A stretch of DNA of 10,786 nucleotides, taken from positions 1-10,786 of the forward strand of contig NZ_JALAGT010000116.1 in NCBI RefSeq assembly GCF_022712295.1, read 5' to 3'. Positions 1-6,756 of this stretch are shown here, piece by piece. The translations under genes were made by a program, and so were the position numbers. Origin of the DNA: Galactobacter sp. (lineage in GTDB: Bacteria > Actinomycetota > Actinomycetes > Actinomycetales > Micrococcaceae). Each line of letters opens with the position of its first letter. The first letter of the stretch is position 1. The notes below the pieces were generated by a model. The model had not been told where the DNA came from. It saw only the letters and a program-made list of their open reading frames with translations, and made no database searches.

Positions 1-2
1 TC

Positions 3-626
3 ACCTTCCTGATCTGGGGTCTCTCCCGGGTGGCAGGCAAGGCCGTGGTCCTGACCCTGGTGCTGACCGGTATCGCCATCAACGCGATTGCCGGAGCGGC
101 CACCAGCTTCCTGATCTTCCTCGGTGACACCACCTCCCGTGAACAGGTCATCTTCTGGCAGATGGGAACGCTGTCCAACGCATTGTGGAGCAACATCTGG
201 ATCGTGGCTCCGGTGTTCGTGGTCGGATTCGTGGCCTGCGTGATGATCAGCGGCAAACTGGACGTGTTGGCTCTGGGAGACCAATCCGCATCCGCGTCCG
301 GTATCAACGTGGAGCGGTTGCGAGTCATCGCCATCGTGGTGGTCTGCGTCCTGACCGGCGCGGCCGTGGCCTTCGCCGGCATCATCTCCTTCGTGGGGTT
401 GATCGTCCCCCACGCGCTGCGCCTGATCGTGGGCCCCTCCCACCGCTATCTGGTGCCGCTGTCCGCGCTGGGTGGCGCGGTGCTGCTGGGTGCGGCCGAC
501 ATCGCCGCACGCACCGTCATCCCGTTCGCTGACCTGCCCGTGGGGATCTTCACCGCCGTGGTGGGTGGCCCGCTGTTCCTGCTGCTGCTGCGCCGGACCT
601 TGAAACGATCGGGGGTGCGCTCATGA
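3..626 (+). CDS. FecCD-family ABC transporter permease (HmuU-like), 5' end missing
   Basis: Membrane permease of a heme/siderophore/cobalamin-type importer that would pass its ligand across the cytoplasmic membrane, powered by the ATPase encoded just downstream. The reading frame is open from the first complete codon at base 3, and its translation there is already a hydrophobic helix, so the gene begins outside the window; the GTG at 30 is internal. About 207 C-terminal residues are present. Hydrophobic helices run throughout, and the diagnostic FecCD C-terminal block is clear: FVGLIVPHALRLIVGPSHR followed by the helix leading to LPVGIFTAVVGGPLFLLLLRR, which is the region that docks on the ATPase. 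The stop overlaps the next start by four bases (ATGA), implying translational coupling. The family call is firm. Heme rather than ferric siderophore as the ligand is inferred from the HmuV-like neighbour, and the binding-protein gene, probably upstream, is not visible. Confidence 0.93.
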   Translation, partial: TFLIWGLSRVAGKAVVLTLVLTGIAINAIAGAATSFLIFLGDTTSREQVIFWQMGTLSNALWSNIWIVAPVFVVGFVACVMISGKLDVLALGDQSASASGINVERLRVIAIVVVCVLTGAAVAFAGIISFVGLIVPHALRLIVGPSHRYLVPLSALGGAVLLGAADIAARTVIPFADLPVGIFTAVVGGPLFLLLLRRTLKRSGVRS

Positions 627-1477
627 GTGCCGTGGCGTCTGTTCCATCTGCTTCGTCGTCGTCTCCTGCGTCTGCTGCGTCGGGCGTGCGGGGAGCGCTG
701 GAGGGCCGTGGGGCCACCGTCGCCGTGGAGGGTCGCGAGATCCTCTCCTCGGTGGACCTGTCGCTGGAACCAGGCAAGGTCACGGCCGTCATCGGCCCCA
801 ACGGAGCAGGCAAGTCCACGCTGTTGGCCGTGGCCGCCAGCCATCTTCGGCCCACTTCGGGTTCCGTGTGGCTGGGCGAGAGCGAGGCCCGTAAGGTGCA
901 CCACGCCGAGGCTGCCCGCCGCCGTGCCGTCATGCCGCAGGACTCCTCCGTGGCCTTCGCCTTCACCGTCCGCGAGATCGTGGAGATGGGCCGCACGCCG
1001 TGGCGCAAGCTGAAGACCGACGACGAGGGTGCGGTGGACGCAGCCCTCGAACTCGCGGGTCTGCACCACTTGGCCGAGCGCGACATCACCACGCTTTCCG
1101 GCGGCGAGCGCCAGCGCGCGGCGCTTGCGCGCGTGATCGCCCAGGCCACTCCGGTGAGTTCCGGGTCGGTGATCCTGTTGGACGAGCCCACTTCCGCCAT
1201 GGACGTAGCCCACACCGAGGCGTCCCTGCAGCTGATGCGGGAAATGGCCTCACGTGGTGCCGCCGTGGGTGTGGTGTTGCATGACCTGGATGCCGCCGCC
1301 TCCTACGCCGACCGTTTGGTGCTGCTGCAGCACGGGCGGGTGCGCTTGGTTGGAACACCTGCCGAGGTGTGCGTACCCGAGGTGCTGAGCGAGGTCTACG
1401 GGACGCCGGTGGAGGTCATCCATGCCGGTGGGCGGTTGCGGGTAGGGCCCGTGCGGCCTGGCGCTGCGCTGGGATGA
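623..1477 (+). CDS. hmuV: ABC transporter ATP-binding protein, HmuV-like (heme/siderophore import)
   Basis: Cytoplasmic ATPase that drives the FecCD-type permease encoded immediately upstream. All ABC motifs are intact in the 284-residue product: Walker A GPNGAGKST (about 58-66), Q-loop Q106, signature LSGGERQR (158-165), Walker B VILLDEPT (183-190) and switch histidine H220. The stretch RRAVMPQDSSVAFAFTVREI and the C-terminal part ending in VYGTPVEV resemble HmuV of heme importers more than FepC/FhuC, hence the symbol; ferric-siderophore transport is not excluded. The ATG at 623 is chosen because it makes a 4-base ATGA overlap with the permease stop. The first 25 or so residues are a Ser/Ala-rich, probably disordered leader, and the ABC fold itself starts near residue 28. 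The gene ends 55 bases before a strong hairpin. No regulatory site for this operon is visible, since its promoter lies upstream of the window. Confidence 0.9.
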   Translation: MSAVASVPSASSSSPASAASGVRGALEGRGATVAVEGREILSSVDLSLEPGKVTAVIGPNGAGKSTLLAVAASHLRPTSGSVWLGESEARKVHHAEAARRRAVMPQDSSVAFAFTVREIVEMGRTPWRKLKTDDEGAVDAALELAGLHHLAERDITTLSGGERQRAALARVIAQATPVSSGSVILLDEPTSAMDVAHTEASLQLMREMASRGAAVGVVLHDLDAAASYADRLVLLQHGRVRLVGTPAEVCVPEVLSEVYGTPVEVIHAGGRLRVGPVRPGAALG

Positions 1478-1532
1478 CGTTGGGGCCGGGCGTGGTGGCC
1501 GCCATCCTGCCGCCACCGGCAAGGTAGCCGCT

Positions 1533-1564
1533 CTGGATGGGCCACGGCGCGGTGGCCCATCCAG
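1533..1564. terminator. Bidirectional hairpin terminator between convergent genes
   Basis: A perfect 13-bp inverted repeat: arm CTGGATGGGCCAC (1533-1545), 6-base loop, arm GTGGCCCATCCAG (1552-1564). It sits between the stop of the hmuV-like gene at 1477 and the stop of the convergent substrate-binding protein gene at 1566, starting one base past the latter stop. On the + strand it is followed by a modest T-rich stretch (GTCATTTCT); the other side has no T run. Placement and symmetry fit a terminator serving both strands. The rest of the gap (1478-1532) shows nothing recognisable. Confidence 0.75.
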
Positions 1565-1565
1565 G

Positions 1566-3074
1566 TCATTTCTCCCCGGTCTGCTCCGTAACGAGGGTGC
1601 GCTCCAACGGGTCGCGGGCAAAGCCCTCCATAGTGCCGAGTTCGCCCTGGATCACCCGCTCGTGCACCAGCGGGATGGCGGCGTCGGCCTGCAGGGCCAG
1701 TTCTTCTGCCTTCATGGTCGCCTTCTCGCGTTCGGCCCCGGCCGGTTGGCCCAGGCCGTCCTTGAGGACCTTGTCCAGTTCCTCGCTGCAGAACTGGGCG
1801 ATGTTGTTGCCGCCGTCGCAGCCGAAGTCCTGCGCCAGCGCGGAGAGCGGATCGCCGGTGTCCAACATGGTGTTGCGGGAGACCACCACGGCATCGAAGC
1901 TGCCGCCCAGGAGTTCCTTCTCCATGTTGGCGTACTCACGCACGTCCTGCTTCACCTTGAATCCTGCCGCCTCCAGCTGTGCCTCGATCTGTACCGCGAT
2001 CTCCGGGTTCTCCGCCCGGTCGGTGTACGTGGCCAGTGTGATCTCCACGCCGTCCACCTTGGCAGGCTCAGACTTGGACTCGACGTCTCCGCGCAGTTCC
2101 TCCGCCCAGGGGACGGCGGGACCGAGCAGGCCCACGGCCCGGTCCGCGTGGCCTTCATAGACGGTGTCGGCGATCTGCTTGTTGTCCACCGCGGCTCGGG
2201 CAGCGGCTCGCACGTGCGGATCCTTGAACGGACCTTCCTTCGTATTCAGGGACACCGAGGTGGTCCGGGGCATGAACACCTCGTTGACCGCCTTTGGATC
2301 CAGCAATCCCACCTGGGAGATCGGGATGGTCTCGGCGACGTCCGCCTCCTTGGACCGGATAGCCGCAGCTCGCGCGGTGCCGTCCGGCACAAAGGACGCG
2401 TCGATACCCTTCGTCTTGGACTTCTCACCCCAGTAGTCGTCATATCGGTCCAGTGTCATGGTCGTGGACCCGTTGACCTTCACCAGCTCGAACGGCCCGG
2501 TCCCCGTCCCGACGGGGGTGATGGTGCCATCGTCCTTGTAAGCCTTGGGGCTCATGATGGACAGCTGGGGGCTGGCCAGCCGGTTGGGCAGCATGGCATC
2601 CGAGGTGTCGGTGGTGATCGTGACCTCATGATCCCCGGTGACCTCGGTGCTCAACTTGATTCCGCTCAGCGCGCGCGGTGCCGGATTAAAGGCCATGGCC
2701 CGGTCCAGCGTGTTCTTCACAGCGTCGGGCCCGAACTTCTCACCGTCGTGGAACGTGACATCGTCCCGCAATGTGAACACCCAGGTGGTGTCATCCATTC
2801 GCTCCCACTTGGTGGCCAGCTGCGCCTGCGGCTTCACATCCTCGTCGATCCGGACCAGGGACTCTGCTGTACTGGTCCGGGAAAGTTTGAAGGCATCATC
2901 GCTGAACGGATTCATGGCCGCCTTGGGCGGCTGCATGAAGGCCACACGGACGCGGTCGTCGCCCTTGGAGATCGCGTCGGACGAGCCGCCGCAACCGCTG
3001 AGCGTCATGGCCGTTGCCAAGCCGAGCACGAACGTGGCTGAAGCGCCGCGACGCCGGTGGTGGTTCGTGGTCAT
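1566..3074 (-). CDS. Substrate-binding lipoprotein, peptide/nickel/opine ABC family (SBP_bac_5)
   Basis: Extracytoplasmic, lipid-anchored binding protein that would deliver ligand to the fused permease encoded upstream. The 502-residue product has a basic N-terminus (HHRRR), a hydrophobic stretch and the lipobox LSGC with the lipidated cysteine at residue 28. The mature part shows the family-5 pattern: WVFTLRDDVTFHDGEKF (about 98-114), TGTGPFELVKV (190-200), DRYDDYWGEK (209-218), then KDPHVRAAARAAVDNKQIAD (284-303). Length is normal for DppA/NikA/CntA-type proteins. The ATG at 3074 overlaps the permease stop (ATGA) and has a strong Shine-Dalgarno, GAAAAGGA, 8 bases upstream inside the permease gene. 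It is the last gene of the three-gene operon, whereas such genes usually come first. Ligand is not determinable from sequence alone: peptide, nickel chelate or metallophore are all possible, and the operon's Fur-type box favours a metal complex. Confidence 0.93.
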   Translation of the reverse strand: MTTNHHRRRGASATFVLGLATAMTLSGCGGSSDAISKGDDRVRVAFMQPPKAAMNPFSDDAFKLSRTSTAESLVRIDEDVKPQAQLATKWERMDDTTWVFTLRDDVTFHDGEKFGPDAVKNTLDRAMAFNPAPRALSGIKLSTEVTGDHEVTITTDTSDAMLPNRLASPQLSIMSPKAYKDDGTITPVGTGTGPFELVKVNGSTTMTLDRYDDYWGEKSKTKGIDASFVPDGTARAAAIRSKEADVAETIPISQVGLLDPKAVNEVFMPRTTSVSLNTKEGPFKDPHVRAAARAAVDNKQIADTVYEGHADRAVGLLGPAVPWAEELRGDVESKSEPAKVDGVEITLATYTDRAENPEIAVQIEAQLEAAGFKVKQDVREYANMEKELLGGSFDAVVVSRNTMLDTGDPLSALAQDFGCDGGNNIAQFCSEELDKVLKDGLGQPAGAEREKATMKAEELALQADAAIPLVHERVIQGELGTMEGFARDPLERTLVTEQTGEK

Positions 3075-5005
3075 TGAGTTGTTCCTTTTCTTGTAGGGGT
3101 TTCGCCAACCGTGGCGAGGAAACCTGGGACGGAGTCGGGGTCAGCTGCGGGACCGGACGGGGCGGTCCCGCCTGCTGGGGGCTCAGCGACCTCATTGGAG
3201 GGCTTCTTGCGCCAGTCCACGCTCAGCCCGGTCAGGGACACTGCGAGGACGGCCAGGACGATCAGGGCCAGCGTCGGAACCATCACGACCAACGGAGCGC
3301 GTTCGGCGTAGGGCAGACCTTCCGCCAGCACCAAGCCCCAGTCCGATTTGGGGGGTTGAGGTCCCAGCCCCAGGAAACCGAGCGCTGCGAGCGCCAGGCA
3401 GGTGCCCGGCAACCGCAGTGCGGCATGCCTGGTCACGGGACCCACGACGCGAGGGAGGACGTGGCGCACAAGCAACCGGGCAGAGCCCACCCCCTGGATG
3501 GAGGCGATCTTGATATGTGGTTGCGCCTTGACCTCCTTGACCAGGCCGGCAGTATGCGAGGCCAGCGGCGCCCAGCTCACCACCGCCACGGCAATGGCCG
3601 CACCGATGCCGGAGGAGCCCATGATCGCCGAGACAATAAGGCCGGCAAGGATGGGCGGAGCGGCGTTGGTGATCTCGATGGGCCCGGTGCCGGCGTTGGG
3701 GAAGAGGCCGATCAGCAAGCCCAGCGCCAAGCAGACCAGGGTGACCACCAGACCCATGCCCAGAGTGGAGGCCGCGCCGTGGGCGATTCTGGCCAGCAGG
3801 TCGCGCCCGCTGGCGTCCGCACCGAAGGGCAGGCCCCAGCTGGGGGCCGCCAGCCGGTCGTGATCCAGCGCGTGGGGGTCTCTTGTCAGCCCTGCCGCAA
3901 GCAACAGGAGAAGCAGCGCGACCATGACGGCTGGCGCCACGAGCCGCCAGCGTGAGCTCGGAGTCTTCGGCGCCACCGCGGGCAGCGACCGGGAGCGGAA
4001 GGCAGGACCAAGGAAGAGATAGCCCAGAACGGTCACGGCTACACCGCAGGCCACCGCCAACAGCATCAGCAGCAGCACCCCGGCCTGCAGCGTGGGAAGG
4101 TCCTGTGCCTCCGCGGCGCCCAGGGTGGCGCGGCCGATGCCAGGGATCGCATAGACCCGCTCGATGACCACGGCGCTGGCGGTGATGGATACGAGGACGA
4201 TGCCGACGGGCGCGGCCACAGACGGAATCGCACGCCGCAGCGCAGCCAGGACGATACGCCGTTTGGAGTACCCGGCCACTAGCCAAGTGGACACCCAGCG
4301 TTCACTGAACGTGTCTGCCAGCGCATCGGAGAGTAGGCGCCCCAGCAGTCCGCCCGAAGGTAGTCCAAGGGCCAGGGCAGGCAGCACGGTGTACTGCAGC
4401 CCGCCCCAGCCGTAGGGCGGAAGCCAACGTAATTGCACTGCGAAGATGATCAGCAACACGGAGGCCAGCAGGAAGTCGGGCAACGCGGTGAAGGCCGCCG
4501 CGGCACCACCGTTGGTTCGTTCGCTACACCCACGTAGTCCACGGCGGAACGTGGGAATGGTCAGCAGCCCGGCCAGGACGAACGCGACACAGAGCGAGGC
4601 CCCCATGACTGTGAGAGAGGTCCGCAACGCCTCCAACAGCCCGGGCAGCACCGGCTCCTTGGTGACCCACGAGATTCCGAAGTCCCCCTGCAACGCGTGG
4701 GCGAACCAGGAGACGAAGGTGGAGAACACGCCGCCGTCGATCCCGAGTTCCTCACGGATCCCTGCCAGTGCCTCTTCGGTGATGACGCCCTCCGAATACC
4801 GCGCACGGTAGACGGAGGTGGCCACGTCCCTGCCGGACAGCAGCGGCAGGATGCTCAGCAGGAAGAGCGCGGCCAGGATCATCACGACACGGGAGATGGT
4901 GGAGACAATGGCTGCGCGCGGGAACCGCTTTCTGCGCCGCTCCGGCGTCGAAGGCTTGGATGTCTGTGGGGCGGACGGTGAAGTGGCGAGTGTGGAGGGT
5001 GACAT
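3071..5005 (-). CDS. Fused DppB-DppC-type ABC permease (two permease domains in one chain)
   Basis: Both membrane subunits of a peptide/nickel-family importer in one 644-residue polypeptide. The N-terminal half is DppB-like: a first membrane helix near 38-57, an extracytoplasmic loop including EELGIDGG (85-92), a coupling loop near WVSTWLVAGYSKRRIVLAAL (237-256) and ERVYAIPGIGR (282-292). The C-terminal half is DppC-like: a helix near 356-373, PFGADASGRDLLARI (393-407), a coupling loop HIKIASIQGVGSARLLVRH (497-515) and ALGFLGLGPQPPKSDWGLVL (541-560). A 40-residue Pro/Gly-rich tail follows. The frame stays open up to 5185, but that part overlaps the upstream ATPase gene and looks random, so the first ATG past the ATPase stop, at 5005, is chosen; its Shine-Dalgarno is weak. 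The gene is 52 bases downstream of the ATPase gene and overlaps the binding-protein start. Fusion of these two permeases is uncommon; both halves look intact, with no frameshift. Confidence 0.92.
   Translation of the reverse strand: MSPSTLATSPSAPQTSKPSTPERRRKRFPRAAIVSTISRVVMILAALFLLSILPLLSGRDVATSVYRARYSEGVITEEALAGIREELGIDGGVFSTFVSWFAHALQGDFGISWVTKEPVLPGLLEALRTSLTVMGASLCVAFVLAGLLTIPTFRRGLRGCSERTNGGAAAAFTALPDFLLASVLLIIFAVQLRWLPPYGWGGLQYTVLPALALGLPSGGLLGRLLSDALADTFSERWVSTWLVAGYSKRRIVLAALRRAIPSVAAPVGIVLVSITASAVVIERVYAIPGIGRATLGAAEAQDLPTLQAGVLLLMLLAVACGVAVTVLGYLFLGPAFRSRSLPAVAPKTPSSRWRLVAPAVMVALLLLLLAAGLTRDPHALDHDRLAAPSWGLPFGADASGRDLLARIAHGAASTLGMGLVVTLVCLALGLLIGLFPNAGTGPIEITNAAPPILAGLIVSAIMGSSGIGAAIAVAVVSWAPLASHTAGLVKEVKAQPHIKIASIQGVGSARLLVRHVLPRVVGPVTRHAALRLPGTCLALAALGFLGLGPQPPKSDWGLVLAEGLPYAERAPLVVMVPTLALIVLAVLAVSLTGLSVDWRKKPSNEVAEPPAGGTAPSGPAADPDSVPGFLATVGETPTRKGTTQ
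3083..3090 (-). promoter_or_regulatory. Strong ribosome binding site for the binding-protein gene
   Basis: GAAAAGGA on the minus strand, 8 bases before the ATG at 3074. It lies within the last codons of the fused permease gene, so the binding-protein gene has its own strong initiation signal in addition to the ATGA overlap. This could let the binding protein be made in excess over the permease. Confidence 0.65.
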
Positions 5006-5057
5006 AGGTGTACCTGTCGTGACTGGCAGGGAAGGACGGGAGAAAGGCAGGAAGCAT

Positions 5058-6719
5058 TCAGGCGATGAGAGCGGCGTGTTGATCCCGCAACCTCGGGATG
5101 GCCGCCACGAGTTCCTTGGACACACGGTGTTCCGGGCACTCGAGCAGATCGGTCGTGGTCCGATCCTCGACCACATGGCCGTCACTCATGACCATGGTGC
5201 GGTCGCACAGGTCCGCGACGACGGAGAGGTCGTGGGACACCACGATCAGGCCCATACCGCGCTCCTCGGACAGGGTGCGCAGCAACGCGACGACTTGCTG
5301 ACGCAGCGGCAGGTCCAGGCCGCTGACCGGTTCGTCTGCCAGCAGCAGTTCCGGTCCCATGACGATGGCGCGCGCGATTGCCACGCGTTGTGCCTGGCCG
5401 CCGGAGATCTCTCCTGCACGCCGGTTCAGAACCGAGGAGTTCAGCCCAACGGATTCCAGCGCCGCGAGCACCATGGTGCCGTGGTCGCCATCCACCCCGA
5501 GGCGTTTGAGTGGTTCCGCAACGAGCATGCTCACCGGCATCAACGGATCCAAGGTGGAGGCCGGGTCCTGCGGTATGTACTGCACGCGCCTGCGGTACCA
5601 ACGCAGCCGCGTGGCCGTGCCGGGTTCGATGCGTCGACCGTCGAATTCGATGGTGCCCGAATCCGGTAGGTCCAGGGCCAGCAACTGCTGCAACAGAGTC
5701 GTCTTGCCGGAGCCGGAGGAGCCGAGAACCCCGACGCGCTCACCGCGACCGATGTCGAAACTGGTCGGCGCGAGCGCGGTGGTCCGGGCCCGCGCCGCAG
5801 ACCAGCGAGACCGTGGCCCGGTGTAGGTGCGAGTGAGCTCCCTGACTCGTAACACTGAATCGGGCTTCGGAGCCTCGGTTGGTGCCTTCGGCGCAACAAT
5901 GGCCGACGCTAGGTTCCCGCCGGCCGCGGCGGCCGTCACCAGATGGCGGGTGTAGGCGTGGCCAGGATGAGCCAACACGTCGTCTATGGCGCCCGTTTCT
6001 ACGATGCGTCCCCGGTGCATGACGACGGCGTGGGTGCACAGTTGGGAGGCCACGGCCACGTCGTGGGTGATGAACAGCAGGCAGGGCATGGCGTGACCGG
6101 CCGTGTAGGTGCGCAGCACGTTGAGCACACGTTGCTGAGTCACCACATCCAGGGCGGTGGTTGGTTCGTCGGCGATCAGCAGACTGGTGTCGCAGGCCAG
6201 GGCCAGGGCGATGCAGATGCGTTGCCGCTGTCCGCCGGAAAGCTCACCAGAGTAGCGAGACAACAGCGCCTCGGCATCCGGCAGACCCACGGACTCGGCC
6301 AATTCCACGGCGGCAACGCAGGCATCCTCACGGCTGAGGCCGCCGTGCCGACGCAGTGGTTCCACCAGTTGCTCGCGCAGTCGCACCAACGGGTTCAGGG
6401 CAACCGCCGAGTCTTGGAAGACCATGGCGGCCCTGGCTTTTTCAGGGCGGCGCGCCAGCGGGATACCGCAGACCTCCTCCCCGTTGATCTGGATACTTCC
6501 GGCGACCGTGGCTATTGCCGGAAGCAGACCGAGGATCGCGGAGGCAGTGAGTGACTTTCCGGAGCCGGAGGTCCCGAGCAGACAGATCCGTTCACCCGTG
6601 CGCACACTGAAGCTGAGGCCCGAGACGATGCGGCTGGCACCAATGGAGATGCACAGATCTCTGACCTCGAGCGTCGCTTGGGCGGCATCGACGTCTCTGG
6701 CATCCTTGTTATTGCACAT
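5058..6719 (-). CDS. Fused DppD-DppF-type ABC ATPase (two nucleotide-binding domains)
   Basis: First gene of the importer operon. The 553-residue protein supplies both ATP-binding domains for the fused permease. Domain 1: Walker A GTSGSGKS (49-56), signature LSGGQRQR (160-167), Walker B LLIADEP (180-186), H219. Domain 2: Walker A GSSGSGKT (333-340), signature ISGGQAQR (438-445), Walker B LLLADEP (458-464), H496. Both active sites look complete, and a linker of about 25 residues (270-290) joins them. The sequence VFQDSAVALNPLVRLREQLVEP in domain 1 and its counterpart IPQDPASTLDPLMPVSMLVAEP in domain 2 are typical of the peptide/nickel group. The frame has ATGs at 6755, 6728 and 6719. The last is chosen because a candidate -35/-10 pair places the transcript start on its A, and because neither earlier ATG has a Shine-Dalgarno. 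Expression is probably controlled by the Fur-type palindrome overlapping this start. Confidence 0.92.
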   Translation of the reverse strand: MCNNKDARDVDAAQATLEVRDLCISIGASRIVSGLSFSVRTGERICLLGTSGSGKSLTASAILGLLPAIATVAGSIQINGEEVCGIPLARRPEKARAAMVFQDSAVALNPLVRLREQLVEPLRRHGGLSREDACVAAVELAESVGLPDAEALLSRYSGELSGGQRQRICIALALACDTSLLIADEPTTALDVVTQQRVLNVLRTYTAGHAMPCLLFITHDVAVASQLCTHAVVMHRGRIVETGAIDDVLAHPGHAYTRHLVTAAAAGGNLASAIVAPKAPTEAPKPDSVLRVRELTRTYTGPRSRWSAARARTTALAPTSFDIGRGERVGVLGSSGSGKTTLLQQLLALDLPDSGTIEFDGRRIEPGTATRLRWYRRRVQYIPQDPASTLDPLMPVSMLVAEPLKRLGVDGDHGTMVLAALESVGLNSSVLNRRAGEISGGQAQRVAIARAIVMGPELLLADEPVSGLDLPLRQQVVALLRTLSEERGMGLIVVSHDLSVVADLCDRTMVMSDGHVVEDRTTTDLLECPEHRVSKELVAAIPRLRDQHAALIA

Positions 6720-6733
6720 GAGAATCATTATCA
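6719..6733. promoter_or_regulatory. Fur/Zur-type operator (7-1-7 palindrome) shared by divergent genes
   Basis: TGAGAATCATTATCA on the + strand is a 15-base palindrome with one mismatched pair. It matches the classical Fur-family core TGATAATNATTATCA at 14 of 15 positions (the N counted as a match). It overlaps the ATG of the double ATPase gene, covers its candidate -10, and lies just upstream of (or within the first codons of) the divergent MFS gene. In actinobacteria, iron control usually uses DtxR/IdeR boxes of different sequence, while boxes of this 7-1-7 form are typical of the zinc regulator Zur, so Zur is the first guess and Fur/FurA the alternative. The match is seen directly; the identity of the regulator is inferred. 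Confidence 0.72.
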
Positions 6734-6755
6734 CTAAAAGGGCACACCAGAACAA
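6727..6755 (-). promoter_or_regulatory. Candidate promoter of the importer operon (leaderless)
   Basis: On the minus strand TTGTTC (6755-6750) and GATAAT (6732-6727) are separated by exactly 17 bases. The -10 matches TATAAT at five of six bases; the -35 is weak apart from its TTG. Seven bases separate the -10 from the A of the ATG at 6719, so transcription would start at or next to the start codon, giving a leaderless mRNA, which is common in actinobacteria. The -10 is wholly inside the Fur-type palindrome, so a bound repressor would exclude RNA polymerase. Confidence 0.5.
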
Positions 6756-6756
6756 C

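Noticed and set aside
1662..3041. 459-codon open frame on the + strand
   Set aside because: Antisense shadow of the binding-protein gene in GC-rich DNA; its composition is His/Arg/Gly-rich with no recognisable domain.
5006..5185. N-terminal extension of the fused permease by 60 codons from 5185
   Set aside because: It overlaps the well-supported ATPase coding sequence in another frame, has no family resemblance, and lacks a membrane segment; the ATG at 5005 directly after the ATPase stop is more plausible.
6424..6717. Upstream extension of the MFS reading frame into the ATPase gene
   Set aside because: It is antisense to Walker A and neighbouring conserved codons of ATPase domain 1, and the translated part is low in hydrophobic residues, unlike the transporter start.
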